A stretch of DNA of 64,000 nucleotides from Paracoccus limosus (GCF_009711185.1 NZ_WMIF01000011.1:1-64000), one strand, 5' to 3'. Positions 1-11,822 are shown, numbered from the stretch's first letter. Program-made: numbers and translations. Notes: generated by a model from the sequence alone, not told the origin.

Positions 1-1
1 C

Positions 2-106
2 TACCTCGCCGATACCCTCCGGGCCATCCTCGACGGACACCCCAGATCCCGCATCGAGGACCTCATGCCCTGGTGCTACGACCAAGCGTCAAGCCTCGCT
101 GCATAG
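2..106 (+). pseudogene. IS66-family transposase, C-terminal end only
   Basis: The window opens inside a frame that reads YLADTLRAILDGHP, then a short segment ending in LMPWCY, and stops at TAG 104-106. This resembles the conserved C-terminus of IS66-family TnpC, where a HPxxRIxELLPW-type motif closes the protein. Only about 34 residues lie in the window, so I cannot tell whether the upstream part is intact. An IS5-type fragment begins within about 25 bases of its stop, so the 3' flank of this element is not normal. Family call is by motif recognition only. Confidence 0.6.
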
Positions 107-129
107 GGCCTCGTCGTCGCGCTTACCAG

Positions 130-462
130 GATTCCGACTACACCGGCTATGATATGGTGATGGCAGACAACCTGCCGCGACCAGAAGTTCTGGTCGCCGA
201 CAGGGGCTACGACTCTGATAAAATTCGGGAAGACATCGAAAGCCGCAACGCCCTGCCAATGATCCCAATGCGAAAGAACCGAAAGGTGCGTAAGGCTGTC
301 GACATGACCATCTACACCCTGCGCAACATGGTCGAACGCTGCTTCAGCAAACTGAAAAACAGCCGCCGGCTGGCAACCCGCTACGACAAAACCGCAGACA
401 GTTTCCTCGGCTTCGTAGACGTCGCCTGCATCAGGCTCTGGCTCCGCCATTTGTCAACATGA
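130..462 (+). pseudogene. IS5-family transposase, C-terminal fragment (DDE domain remnant)
   Basis: From about base 130 the frame reads SDYTGYDMVMADNLP, then VLVADRGYDSDKIRED, and ends with NMVERCFSKLKNSRRLATRYDK. This is the typical second-half OrfB pattern of IS5 (IS427-like) transposases: a catalytic D in the ADRGYD motif and the final E in the NxVERxFxxLK motif. The N-terminal half with the first catalytic Asp is missing. The frame opens without a plausible start because it runs straight out of the IS66 remnant. The stop is TGA 460-462, after which the sequence passes within 20 bases into the NTPase gene on the other strand. Non-functional on its own. Confidence 0.75.
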
Positions 463-1457
463 CCTAAGGTATTCTTATCTCCGTCGGGGATGCGGATGGC
501 CGATTCTTGGCAGAGCGTAGTGGCTGCGGCGACAAGGCGGGCGCCCTCGCGAATGCGGTCGACTGCGATCGGCCGCGCATCGGCCCGGTCCTGATCCCGC
601 TCCTCAAGGCGCTTGGCAATGCTGCTCTTCATCAGGTCGAACCGAGAGCCGATCCGATGGTAATCGTTCCAAAACTCAATAGTTTCGGCAAGATCGAGAG
701 GCCTGGTTGTGAACGGCCACGCCTCGGCACGCTCTACGGCTTTAGTGAAGGCTTTGATGTCGGTCACACCCTTGGCGATCGCAAAGGCTTCGACCTGAAC
801 GCCGTGCAGATCTTCGAGGGTCACGATGCGGAACGGGGCGTGCTTATTCTCACGCTTCGCCACTCGCTCGGCTACGACCGCATATCCCCCCTGGGGCGCG
901 GGCGCCTCGTTGGGTTCTTTCGCCGGCGCCTCCCAACGCAGGTTGGTCCGGCACAACAAGAGGTCGGTCGTAGGGCGCCACGCCTCCATGCGGCCCGTGA
1001 TGACGATATGCGTGCGCTGTAGGGCACGCTCAATCCGCTTCCCAATGCGGCGGATGGCACGCTCAAAATCCTTGGGATCGCGCAGGCGCGCCTCGTCCAC
1101 GGAATCGAGGAAGAGCCAGCCTCGATCGTCCGACTTGAGCCAGGCCTCAAAGTCCTCGAGATCCCCCTCTTCGAAACTCGTCTCGAATTCGTCGATAACA
1201 TGCTCAATGCGCAGGAAGAAGGCCGGCTTGCCCTCGGCGCGTTGGCGACGGCAGATGTGCCGAATCTCCTCCGTCTTTCCCGAACCGGCCTCTGCAAGCA
1301 CGATGACGCGTGGCTCGGCTAAGAGATCCGCCCAACGCGTTGATGCGTTCCGGGCAAAAAGCCGCACCATCTTCGCTTCGTCACCATCCTCATCGGAGGT
1401 GGCAAGATCGCGAAAGGTCCGATCCAGATCAATGAAATCGTTGAAGTTTCCAGACAT
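463..1457 (-). pseudogene. STAND/NACHT-like P-loop NTPase, N-terminal fragment cut by an insertion sequence
   Basis: Leftward frame starting at ATG 1455-1457. Walker A is visible as EAGSGKTEEI at about residues 56-65, and a Walker B-like GWLFLDSVDEARL lies near residues 113-125. An ITGR segment follows at about 153, as expected for the sensor region of a STAND ATPase. About 330 residues belong to this gene. The frame then runs without a stop into antisense IS5 sequence, so the C-terminal sensor or effector region is lost. Proteins with this type of N-terminal NTPase are usually much longer and often sit in defence or accessory islands. That functional link is inference from architecture and context; I do not recognise a named system. 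Confidence 0.6.
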
Positions 1458-2248
1458 ATCACGGATATAGTCGTTAAAGTCCTAACCCGCACAGGGTATT
1501 CCACTAAAAGCGCGCGCCGAAAGGCTCTACCTTGAGCAATCGAAATAGATCGGAAGCCTTTGCAGACTGTTATGGCCCTCTGTCGAAGCTTTCGTAGGTG
1601 CCCATGATACAAGCCTAATGATGCGTTGCAAGGATGGGTTCTGGCTCGCCATCGCGCTGCCCGCCGTAGGCAAATCGCTGCGCTCTGGCAGGATTGGGGG
1701 CTCAAGGCATAGTTCGCATAGCCCTAATTTGCGCACACTCTTTTTTTGATCCCGCGGAGGTTACCCCACAGGCAGGACCTTCCTAAACGGCCGTCAGTTC
1801 CCGGTCCGATTCAGCTTCGTCAGCAATCCAGCATCGCGGCGATCCTTCTTCTCGCGGTCTTCCAACCGATCCGGTGAGCTTGCCCGCTGCGGTGTGTCTG
1901 ATCGTCTGCTGCTCCAGCTTGCTGCACATGCAATGCTGCGCCGCCGCCAGACAGCCGCCCTGTGGGCCGTTTCGGCACTCTGTTCGCTGCGGCCTTCCTG
2001 AACGGCTGCTTCATCAAGATTTCGGCGGCAGCGCCGCCGCGCCGCCGTCAGACGGCTTTCCGCCCCTATCGCCGATCTAAACGGAGACTCTGCGCAGCAG
2101 ACGAACACGTGGCAGTATGAGTGATTGACCGCCCTGAGGCATCGGCAGGCACTGCCGTTAACGCCGATAGCAGCATTCAGTCAACCCACCTGTAGACTCG
2201 TCGAGCGAGCGTAATTATTCTGTTATAATTCAACTATTTGAGGAATTT

Positions 2249-2267
2249 TTGCCTCTTCAAGAGGCAA
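2249..2267. repeat. Small perfect hairpin TTGCCTCT/AGAGGCAA
   Basis: Eight-base arms (2249-2256 and 2260-2267) around a 3-base loop, in the AT-rich flank beyond the tRNA terminator. No T-run follows it in the tRNA direction. Role unknown. Confidence 0.4.
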
Positions 2268-2278
2268 CTTCTGTGATC

Positions 2279-2298
2279 AAAAAGGCAGAACTATCTGC
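2279..2298 (-). terminator. Rho-independent terminator of tRNA-Pro
   Basis: On the minus strand GCAGA TAGT TCTGC (2298-2285) is followed by CTTTTT, starting 19 bases past the tRNA 3' end. A short stem plus U-run in the right place and direction makes this the likely terminator. Confidence 0.6.
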
Positions 2299-2316
2299 TT
2301 CTTATCATCGGGAAAA

Positions 2317-2393
2317 TGGTCGGAGCGAGAGGATTCGAACCTCCGACCCCCTGCTCCCGAAGCAGGTGCGCTACCAGGCTGCGCTACGCTCCG
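2317..2393 (-). tRNA. tRNA-Pro (anticodon CGG)
   Basis: Complete 77-base cloverleaf on the minus strand. The acceptor stem CGGAGCG (2393-2387) pairs with CGCTCCG near the 3' end. The D-arm has AGCCTGGTAGCG. The anticodon loop TTCGGGA gives CGG, which reads CCG codons. The T-arm has GGTTCGAATCC. Discriminator A and an encoded CCA lie at 2320-2317. The 3' end faces the IS-rich segment, the usual position for integrase-type islands. Confidence 0.95.
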
Positions 2394-2505
2394 ACCGTGG
2401 AGCGCAGGTATCCCGTCGGCCCGGCGAATGCAAGAGCAGAAAACAGGTTTTTGCGTCGATGCTTGGCCGGACCCGGATCTGCCGGGTCCGGCCAGTGCGA
2501 ACGGG

Positions 2506-4551
2506 CTATGCCTGCTCGGTCTCGGGCGCGGGCATATCAAGCTGGCGCACCACGAGCGTGGTCAGGTCCGAGAGCGAAAACGGCTTGGCCAGAAAGGCCG
2601 AGTTCGGCACCGGGGCATGCCCCTCGGCAAAGACATCCTCGGCATAGCCCGACATGAAGATCACGCGGCTTTGCGGACGGTCGCGCAACGCGGTGCGCAC
2701 CCAGGCCGGCCCGTCCATGCCCGGCATCACCACATCGGTGACGAAGACATCGACGTTCAGGCTTTGGTTCGCGAGCAGGGACAGGGCGTCCTCGGCGCAG
2801 GCGGCCTCCAGCACATTGAACCCCTGCAGCTTCAGCGCGCGGCTGGCAAAGGCGCGCACGGGCGCCTCGTCCTCGACCAGCAGCACCGTCGCCTCCTGCT
2901 CGCGCCGGACGTGGGCGACAACGCGCTGCGGCTCCGGGGCGGGGGCGCTGGCCTCATCCTTGTCATGTGCCGGGAAGAACAGGGAAAAGGTGCTGCCCTC
3001 GCCCAAGGTGCTGTCGCAAAAGATGTAGCCCCCCGTCTGCTTGACGATGCCATAGGCGGTCGAAAGACCCAGCCCGGTGCCCTCGCCCGTCCGCTTGGTG
3101 GTATAGAAGGGCTCGAAGATCTTGATCAGCTCGTCCGGCGCGATGCCGCAGCCCTGATCGCGCACCTGCACCCGGACGTAATCGCCCGGCGGCAGGGTGG
3201 CGCGGCCGATCTCGGTCGGGCTCGCCAATTGCAGGTTGTCGGTGGTGACGGTGATGTCGCCGCCCTGCGGCATGGCATCGCGCGCGTTCACCACCAGATT
3301 CATGATCACCTGCTCCAGCTGCCGGCGGTCGGCGCGGATCATCCGTAGCGATGGGTCATGGTCAAAGGTCAGCACGATCCGCTCGCCTACCAGCCGGTTC
3401 AGCAGATGCGTCAGGTCCGACAGCGTATCGCGCAGGTCCATGATCTGCGGCTTGAGCGTCTGCTTGCGCGAAAAGGCCAGCAGCTGTCGCACCAAAGCCG
3501 CGGCGCGATTGGCATTCTGGCTGATCTGGTCGAGGTCGGCATAATCCGGGTCGCCCTTGTCGTGGCGCAGCATCAAAAGGTCGCAATGCCCGGTGATTGC
3601 GGTCAGCAGGTTGTTGAAATCATGCGCAATCCCGCCCGCCAACTGACCGATGGCCTGCATCTTCTGGCTTTGGACGAACTGCGCCTCAAGCGTCTTGAGC
3701 GCGCTGGCATCGGACAGCACCGCCGTGACATGATCGCCATGACAGCGGCTCAGACTGACCTGAACAAAGCGGTCGCTGCCTTCTGCGCGCAAATGCAGCA
3801 CCTCGGCGCCACCGATGGTCCGGCCCGCATGCACGTCCGACACCCAATCGCCGATCTCGCGCCCCAGCCCGTCAAGCAGCGCCGACAGCGATTGCCCCGG
3901 CGCGGCATCGCCCAGCAGCTCGCGGGCGGCGTCATTGATACGCAGGATAGTGGCCGAGGCGTCCAGCGTCAGCAACGACACCGGCAGCCGGTCGAATTCC
4001 TCGCCCTGACCTTGCGGGGCGGGCTGGGCCGGACCCGGCTCTTCGGCCAGCCACAGCTGCACCTCGCCACCGCTGGCGCGGGTCACCAGATAGCGCCCGG
4101 CCGGGCCAAGATCGGCGTTGAAGCGCCCACAGCGTTGCAGCGCCGCGCCGATATCCTGCCAGACCAGTTGCGGATCGGCATGGCAGCGGCCCAAGACCTC
4201 GTGGATTCTGCGCCCGGCCAGATCGCCCATCGCGCCCAGCGCGTAATCGTTCTGGCGCAGGATACGGCCTTCGGGCCCGACGGCCATCGCGGCGGCACCA
4301 TGCGCGGCCAAGGGACCGCGCAACCGCGACAGATCGCGGCGAATGGCATGGCCGCGCCGCAGATGCAGCGCCGAGATCGCACCGCCCAGCAGGTATAGCG
4401 CAATGACGGCACTGCCGAGCGCCAGAAGGATCGCGTAGTTTTCACCACGCGGCGCAATCGCGATCCACAGGGCGCCCAAAAGCGCCGGCAAGGCCAGAAA
4501 CGGCACCAACAGCTGCGCCGAGCGCAGAGCCTCTGCCCGATCCGACGTCAT
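2506..4551 (-). CDS. cckA: Cell-cycle hybrid histidine kinase CckA
   Basis: 681 residues. Two membrane segments lie at about 13-33 and 39-60, followed by PAS-like regions at about 80-170 and 185-285. The HisKA domain has phosphoacceptor H310 in GGIAHDFNNLL. The HATPase domain (about 400-520) has an N-box MNLVVNARDAM and a GTGLGLSTAYG box. A C-terminal receiver (about 555-675) has the phosphoacceptor Asp in VTDVVMPGMDG. This matches CckA, which phosphorylates ChpT and through it CtrA to control cell cycle, motility and, in Rhodobacteraceae, gene-transfer-agent functions. It is an inner-membrane protein. It lies 60 bases downstream of the RsmB-like gene, and a TTAA-N7-TTAA box sits 50 bases before its start. 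Confidence 0.9.
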   Translation of the reverse strand: MTSDRAEALRSAQLLVPFLALPALLGALWIAIAPRGENYAILLALGSAVIALYLLGGAISALHLRRGHAIRRDLSRLRGPLAAHGAAAMAVGPEGRILRQNDYALGAMGDLAGRRIHEVLGRCHADPQLVWQDIGAALQRCGRFNADLGPAGRYLVTRASGGEVQLWLAEEPGPAQPAPQGQGEEFDRLPVSLLTLDASATILRINDAARELLGDAAPGQSLSALLDGLGREIGDWVSDVHAGRTIGGAEVLHLRAEGSDRFVQVSLSRCHGDHVTAVLSDASALKTLEAQFVQSQKMQAIGQLAGGIAHDFNNLLTAITGHCDLLMLRHDKGDPDYADLDQISQNANRAAALVRQLLAFSRKQTLKPQIMDLRDTLSDLTHLLNRLVGERIVLTFDHDPSLRMIRADRRQLEQVIMNLVVNARDAMPQGGDITVTTDNLQLASPTEIGRATLPPGDYVRVQVRDQGCGIAPDELIKIFEPFYTTKRTGEGTGLGLSTAYGIVKQTGGYIFCDSTLGEGSTFSLFFPAHDKDEASAPAPEPQRVVAHVRREQEATVLLVEDEAPVRAFASRALKLQGFNVLEAACAEDALSLLANQSLNVDVFVTDVVMPGMDGPAWVRTALRDRPQSRVIFMSGYAEDVFAEGHAPVPNSAFLAKPFSLSDLTTLVVRQLDMPAPETEQA

Positions 4552-4600
4552 GGCGCCTCCCCTTCTTGCAAGCCGACGCGTCCTGATTAGGCCAGCCCGG

Positions 4601-4615
4601 TTAATGTCAGGTTAA
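4601..4615. promoter_or_regulatory. CtrA-type box TTAA-N7-TTAA upstream of cckA
   Basis: TTAA at 4601-4604 and TTAA at 4612-4615 are separated by TGTCAGG, an exact match to the full CtrA consensus. It lies 50 bases before the cckA start. The distal half-site includes the stop codon of the upstream methyltransferase gene, so chance cannot be excluded. Confidence 0.5.
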
Positions 4616-5757
4616 CACCGGCGCATCACCGCAAGATAGAAGCCATCCGAAGCGTCTAGGGGCGTGAACCGCCGCTCATCGACCAGTGCAAAGCCATCGC
4701 TTGCCAGAAAGCCGCGGATCTGGCCACCATTCTCGGCGTCGAGCAGCGAGCAGGTCATATAGGTCAGCCAGCCGCCCGGCGCGACCAGAACCGAGGCGTG
4801 CTGCAGGATCTGCGCCTGCACCTCAAGGATCCGCTGCAGATCGGCGGGCTGCAGGCGCCATTTCGCGTCGGGCGTCCGGCGCCAGGTGCCGCTGCCCGAA
4901 CAGGGCACATCGGTCAGCACCAGATCGAAACCACCGCGCAGCTCGCGCGTCTGGGCCAGCCGGATCCGCGCCCCGGCGCGGGCCGCGCGGGCCGGCAGGT
5001 CCGACATCCGCTGCGGATCGGCGTCATGGGCGGTGACATCGCTGCCGCGCGCCGCCAAAGCCAAGGCCTTGCCGCCGCCGCCCGCGCAGTAATCCAGCAC
5101 CCGCCCCGCCTGCGGCAGCGCCGCGCAGGCCAGCTGCGGCGACAGGTCCTGCAGCTCGACCAGACCGTCGCGATAGGCCGAGGCGGCGACGAGGCGGCGC
5201 GCGCCCTCCTCAACCCGCAGGGCGGTGGCAAGGGTGGCATGCGGCCTCGCGACGATCCCGTCCACCGCCAGCGCCGCGATGGCCTGTGCCGGACTGGCGC
5301 GCAGGCTGTTTGCCCGCAGCCAGACCGGCGCACGGTCCCGCATGGCAGCGGCAATCGGCCCGGCCTGATCAGAGAGCGACCCGCGCCACAACGGCAACAG
5401 CCAGTCGGGCAGGTCCAGCGCCTCGTCGGCGCTCGGCGTGCGGCCCGCCAAAAGCTCGCTTTCCGACAGGCGGGCCGGCGCGTGGCCCTCGCCGGAAAAC
5501 AGCAGACCGGGGTCGCGCCTCTCTTCGCGCAACATGCCAAGGATCAGGCCGCGCCCGGTCATCGCCCCGCCCAGCGCCGCGCGCGAATTGCGCCGGCGCA
5601 GGCTATCAAAGACCAGATCGCGCACCGCCGCCCGGTCGCCCGAGCCGGCATAGCGGCTGGCGCGCGACCAGCGCAGCAGCCCCGCCTCGGCGGGCTCGCC
5701 GGCCAGAATGCGGTCCAGAATCTGGATCGCCGCTTGCGCACGCGCGGCAGGTGTCAT
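4612..5757 (-). CDS. rsmB: RsmB-like 16S rRNA (cytosine-C5) methyltransferase
   Basis: 381 residues, shorter than E. coli RsmB (about 430). The N-terminal about 125 residues are helical and NusB-like. A Rossmann methyltransferase follows, with SAM-binding VLDYCAGGGGKALALA near residue 220. The two catalytic cysteines lie in motif IV, LTDVPCSGSGTWRR, and motif VI, TYMTCSLLDAENG. Both are intact, so the enzyme should be active. It probably methylates C967 of 16S rRNA, but the RsmB/NOP family has several alphaproteobacterial members with other sites, so the position is inference. It precedes cckA on the same strand. Confidence 0.8.
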   Translation of the reverse strand: MTPAARAQAAIQILDRILAGEPAEAGLLRWSRASRYAGSGDRAAVRDLVFDSLRRRNSRAALGGAMTGRGLILGMLREERRDPGLLFSGEGHAPARLSESELLAGRTPSADEALDLPDWLLPLWRGSLSDQAGPIAAAMRDRAPVWLRANSLRASPAQAIAALAVDGIVARPHATLATALRVEEGARRLVAASAYRDGLVELQDLSPQLACAALPQAGRVLDYCAGGGGKALALAARGSDVTAHDADPQRMSDLPARAARAGARIRLAQTRELRGGFDLVLTDVPCSGSGTWRRTPDAKWRLQPADLQRILEVQAQILQHASVLVAPGGWLTYMTCSLLDAENGGQIRGFLASDGFALVDERRFTPLDASDGFYLAVMRRC

Positions 5758-5822
5758 GGCAATCGCCCCAAATGAGATGCGCCCAGAAAGGCGGCGGGGC
5801 GGGTTTTGTCAATGCGCTGCCG

Positions 5823-6830
5823 TCAGGGGTGGTTCAGGATCTCAATGTCGAAATCCTCGCCGGTAAAGTGCTGCGGCCCCGGATCGGACACCGGCGGGCC
5901 GGTATAGGGCTGCGGGCCGGGGATGTCGGGCATCTGCTCTGCAGGGCCCGGGTCATCCGCCAGCGCCAGCGTGACGCCATCGGGCAGGGCATCGGGTCCG
6001 GGCGGCGCGGCAGGGCGGGCAATGCGGCGGGTGCGTTCGACCCCGGCGCCAAACAGCGGGCCGCGCGCGGCAGTGACCAGCGCCCCCTTGGCACCGGCGA
6101 TGGCCGCGCCGCGCCCCTGCCCCACCGCCGCCAGCGAGCCCGGCAGGCCGGTGACCCCGGTGCCCAGCGGCGCGCCCAGCAGCATCACACGTTCCCGCAC
6201 CTTCTTGCGGCTGCCCGAGGAAATCGCGGCAAAGCTGTTATAGGTTTCGGGACCGCCGGCCAGCCCTTGAAAGCCACGGTCGCGCAGCATCGCCCGCAGC
6301 GTGTCGAACCGCTCCAGATAGCGGTCGGCATAGGCCCGCGTGCGCGAATGAAAGGCGCCGGCGGCGGTGCGCCAGTCGCCAGTCTCGGCGTAAAGCCGGC
6401 TGACGAACCGCGCGGCATAGCGCGCATTTTCCAGCGGGTCGAACATCTGCGCCACCGAGGCGAACTCGCCACCATGCCAACGATAGTTCAGCTGAAAGCA
6501 GCCGATGTCGATATTGGTGCGCCCCTGCGCCACCCGATCCTGAGCGAAAGCCACGGCGCTTTGCGGGTCGTCGAACCACGTGCCTTCGCCCTCGGCATTG
6601 GCGCTCCAGGCCCAGGGCCGCACGCTGCCCTCGATCCGGCGGCCGGTTTCGGTAAGGGTCAGCGCGCCCAGAATGTCGATCGGCACACCGGTTTCCCGCG
6701 CCGCCTGCCCCGCCGCCCATTCGCAGATATCGGCCGGCGGCAGCGCCCACGAGGCCGTCCCGCAAACCAGCGGCACCGCCGCCAGCATCAGCCGCCGCAG
6801 CGCGCACCATAGCCATCCGCCTTTAACCAC
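5823..6830 (-). CDS. Secreted lytic transglycosylase, SLT domain
   Basis: 335 residues with a signal peptide (hydrophobic core about 14-27, cleavage probably after ASWA at about 29). The SLT (GH23-like) domain covers about 31-180: ALTLTETG carries the likely catalytic Glu61 and DIGCFQLNYRWH is the substrate-cleft motif. The second half (190-335) is rich in Pro, Gly and Ala and looks disordered. It should cleave periplasmic peptidoglycan. The start is GTG 6828-6830, chosen because it gives a complete signal peptide and overlaps the upstream gene by 8 bases. ATG at codon 15 is the alternative. Confidence 0.75.
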   Translation of the reverse strand: MVKGGWLWCALRRLMLAAVPLVCGTASWALPPADICEWAAGQAARETGVPIDILGALTLTETGRRIEGSVRPWAWSANAEGEGTWFDDPQSAVAFAQDRVAQGRTNIDIGCFQLNYRWHGGEFASVAQMFDPLENARYAARFVSRLYAETGDWRTAAGAFHSRTRAYADRYLERFDTLRAMLRDRGFQGLAGGPETYNSFAAISSGSRKKVRERVMLLGAPLGTGVTGLPGSLAAVGQGRGAAIAGAKGALVTAARGPLFGAGVERTRRIARPAAPPGPDALPDGVTLALADDPGPAEQMPDIPGPQPYTGPPVSDPGPQHFTGEDFDIEILNHP

Positions 6831-7317
6831 CGACCGGGCGCCCCCGCGTCAGCAGCCTGCCGCTTTGCCCGCGATAGGACCAGCGCGCCACCTCAAAAAC
6901 CGAGACCCGATATTTGCGATCCATCTGCGAGGTGATCTCGCGCTCGCGCGCGACCCCTTCCAGACGGATCTGCATCAGCGGCGTATCGAGGTAATATTCC
7001 CGCCCGACCTGCCGCATCCGTGCCAGCCGCTCCTGCAGCTCGACCCCGGTGGTTTCCTTCCAGATCAGCGCCCGCTCGCAGGAAATCGCCACCCGGATTT
7101 CGCGCGAGGGTTTGCTGTCCAGATCATGGCACAGCAGCAGGATCACGCCGGCCTGCTCCTTGCAATTCGGGGTCACCGCCACGTTCAGCTCGCGCAGCGC
7201 CTGCTGGCCGAACAGCAGCGAATCCATGTTCACCTGCGGCAGATGCACCGGCCCTGCGAAATGCCGCGCCATACCAGACATCGGCGGACCGCCCATCCCG
7301 CGCCCCGCCTCAGCCAT
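6823..7317 (-). CDS. Hypothetical protein, partner of the lytic transglycosylase
   Basis: 164 residues from ATG 7315-7317; I recognise no family. The protein starts with a Gly/Met-rich stretch, then a compact region with MDSLLFGQQALREL and a pair of Cys (VTPNCKEQ and VAISCERAL). It ends in a basic tail. No signal peptide or membrane segment is evident. Its stop overlaps the transglycosylase start by 8 bases, so the two are co-translated. The frame stays open upstream to 7407, but that extension spans a 10-bp inverted repeat at 7331-7361 and has implausible composition. Starts at 7278 and 7269 are also possible. Confidence 0.55.
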   Translation of the reverse strand: MAEAGRGMGGPPMSGMARHFAGPVHLPQVNMDSLLFGQQALRELNVAVTPNCKEQAGVILLLCHDLDSKPSREIRVAISCERALIWKETTGVELQERLARMRQVGREYYLDTPLMQIRLEGVAREREITSQMDRKYRVSVFEVARWSYRGQSGRLLTRGRPVGG

Positions 7318-7330
7318 GCCAGGCCCCCCG

Positions 7331-7361
7331 CATGGGGGCGCAAGCGTGCCGCGCCCCCATG
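7331..7361. repeat. Inverted repeat CATGGGGGCG / CGCCCCCATG
   Basis: Perfect 10-base arms (7331-7340 and 7352-7361) around an 11-base loop. It lies just before the start of the hypothetical gene at 7317 and after the guaB terminator-like hairpin. It may be a second terminator or a leader hairpin. Confidence 0.5.
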
Positions 7362-7435
7362 TCCCGCCGATGCCGAAATGCCGACGGGGCCCGAAAGCCC
7401 CGCACAATCTGTCTGTCGATGTTCCGAGTCATCCG

Positions 7436-7478
7436 ACGGATCCCTGCTGCCAGTCCGGCAATCCTCGCAGGGATCCGT
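7436..7478 (-). terminator. Terminator-like hairpin behind guaB
   Basis: Perfect 12-base arms (ACGGATCCCTGC at 7436-7447 and its complement at 7467-7478), starting 10 bases after the guaB stop. No U-run follows, so termination may be inefficient or Rho-assisted. Confidence 0.6.
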
Positions 7479-7488
7479 TAAGATAAGG

Positions 7489-10320
<2,832 letters not shown>

Positions 10321-10343
10321 TCCCGGCGGGACGAGGATGACGG

Positions 10344-10370
10344 GGCCCCGGTCGCGCGCCGGGGCCTTTT
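10344..10370 (+). terminator. Rho-independent terminator of the FadL-type gene
   Basis: GGCCCCGG (10344-10351), a 7-base loop, CCGGGGCC (10359-10366), then TTTT. It also sits between this gene and the convergent murD. Confidence 0.85.
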
Positions 10371-10397
10371 ACGTGGCAAGAGGGCGACCGGCCCTGA

Positions 10398-11798
10398 TCA
10401 GCGCGGCAGCGCCTGCACCAGCGCGGTGAAATGCTCGCCGCGCTTTTCGAAATTCGGATATTGGTCAAAACTGGCGGCCGCCGGAGCCAGCAGCACGGTA
10501 TCGCCGGGCTGCGCCTCGGCTGCGGCGCGGGCGACGGCCTGATCCATGGTTTCCAGCACCTCATGCGGGGTCTGGCCCAGTTGTAGGGCGAAGTCGCGGG
10601 CCGAATGGCCGATCAGATAGGCCTTGACCACATTGCCAAGGAAAGGCTGCAGCGCCTCGATGCCGCCGTCCTTGCCCATACCGCCGGCAATCCAGCGGAT
10701 GTTCTGGAACGCGGTCAGCGCCTTGGCTGCGGCATCGACATTGGTCGCCTTGCTGTCGTTCACATAGGCCACACCACCGATCTCGGCGACGCGCTGGCTG
10801 CGATGCGGCAGTCCCTGGAAGCTGTGGAAGGCCTGCTCGATCTGACGCGGCGCGATGCCGACGGCGCGGGTGGCGGCATAGGCGGCACAGGCGTTCTGGT
10901 GGTTGTGCTCGCCCGGCAGGCCCTTGACCTCGCGCAGGTCGATCGAGGCGACCTGACGGCCCTTGCGGTATTCCGAGAGATAGCCCTTGCGTGCAAAGAC
11001 CGACCAGCCGAAGCGTTCGAGCTTTTGCCCAGACGAAACGCGGATCACCCGATCATCCGACGGCGCCATGGCAAGCTGGTCGGCAAGATAGCGGCCCTCG
11101 ACCTCATCGACGCCGATTACGGCGCGGTCGGGACCGCCCTCGGCGAAAAGCCGGCGCTTGGCAGCGAAATAGCCGCCGGGCCCGCCGTGGCGGTCCAGAT
11201 GGTCGGGCGACAGGTTGGTAAAGACGGCGACATCCGGCGTCAGCGCGCGTGCGAGATCGGTCTGATAGCTGGAGAGTTCCAGCACCACGACCTCTGCGTC
11301 ATGGGCCGGATCAAGCGACAAGACGCCAGTGCCGATATTGCCGCCGATCTGCGTGGGGCGGCCGGCCTCGCGCAGGATGTGGTGGATCAGCGCGGTGGTG
11401 GTGGATTTGCCGTTCGAGCCGGTGATGGCGATGACGCGCGGCGTGGTGTCGTAGCTTTCCCAGTCGCGGGTGGCGAAGCTGCGAAAGAACAGGCCGATGT
11501 CATTGTCGACCGGCACGCCCAGCGCATAGGCCATGGCGATGACCGGATGCGGTTTGGGATAGAGATGCGGGATGCCGGGGCTGGTGATCAGGGCGGCGAT
11601 GCCGTCCCAATTGGCCTCGCGCGTGAGGTCGAGGACGGTCATGCCGTCCGCTGCCGCCTTGTCTCGGGTGTCGACGCCGTCGTCCCAGACGACGACATTC
11701 GCGCCGCCCTCGGTCAGGGCGGCAGCGGTGGCGCGGCCCGAGCGGCCGAGGCCGAGCACGGCGATGGTCTGGTTTTCGACGCCTTGGACGGGGATCAT
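10398..11798 (-). CDS. murD: UDP-N-acetylmuramoyl-L-alanine--D-glutamate ligase
   Basis: 466 residues. Adds D-Glu to UDP-MurNAc-L-Ala in cytosolic peptidoglycan precursor synthesis. The N-terminal UDP-binding Rossmann domain begins [10 protein letters not shown]. The central Mur ligase ATP loop is [15 protein letters not shown] at about residues 128-142, followed by the SSYQTDLA and [10 protein letters not shown] motifs. The C-terminal domain has a [11 protein letters not shown] segment. It is the last gene of the dcw operon here. It is separated from mraY by 79 bases holding a Rhodobacteraceae-type GC-rich repeat; no murG, murC or ftsW follows. Confidence 0.96.
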   Translation of the reverse strand: MIPVQGVENQTIAVLGLGRSGRATAAALTEGGANVVVWDDGVDTRDKAAADGMTVLDLTREANWDGIAALITSPGIPHLYPKPHPVIAMAYALGVPVDNDIGLFFRSFATRDWESYDTTPRVIAITGSNGKSTTTALIHHILREAGRPTQIGGNIGTGVLSLDPAHDAEVVVLELSSYQTDLARALTPDVAVFTNLSPDHLDRHGGPGGYFAAKRRLFAEGGPDRAVIGVDEVEGRYLADQLAMAPSDDRVIRVSSGQKLERFGWSVFARKGYLSEYRKGRQVASIDLREVKGLPGEHNHQNACAAYAATRAVGIAPRQIEQAFHSFQGLPHRSQRVAEIGGVAYVNDSKATNVDAAAKALTAFQNIRWIAGGMGKDGGIEALQPFLGNVVKAYLIGHSARDFALQLGQTPHEVLETMDQAVARAAAEAQPGDTVLLAPAAASFDQYPNFEKRGEHFTALVQALPR

Positions 11799-11822
11799 GG
11801 TTCTGCCTTCGCTGAAGGAAGG

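Larger units (their letters stand above)
1458..2316. other. Gene-free stretch between the NTPase remnant and tRNA-Pro
   Basis: Several short frames exist on both strands, but none has a convincing start with ribosome site, family motif or codon pattern. The part near 2205-2310 is much more AT-rich than the rest of the window. A T7 run at about 1740-1747 is followed by GATCCCGCGGAGG, which could be an old element end. I read the stretch as degraded accessory DNA and the 3' flank of the tRNA. Confidence 0.5.

Noticed and set aside
1794..2108. Minus-strand frame of 104 codons near tRNA-Pro
   Set aside because: No recognisable family or start signal; probably degraded accessory DNA.
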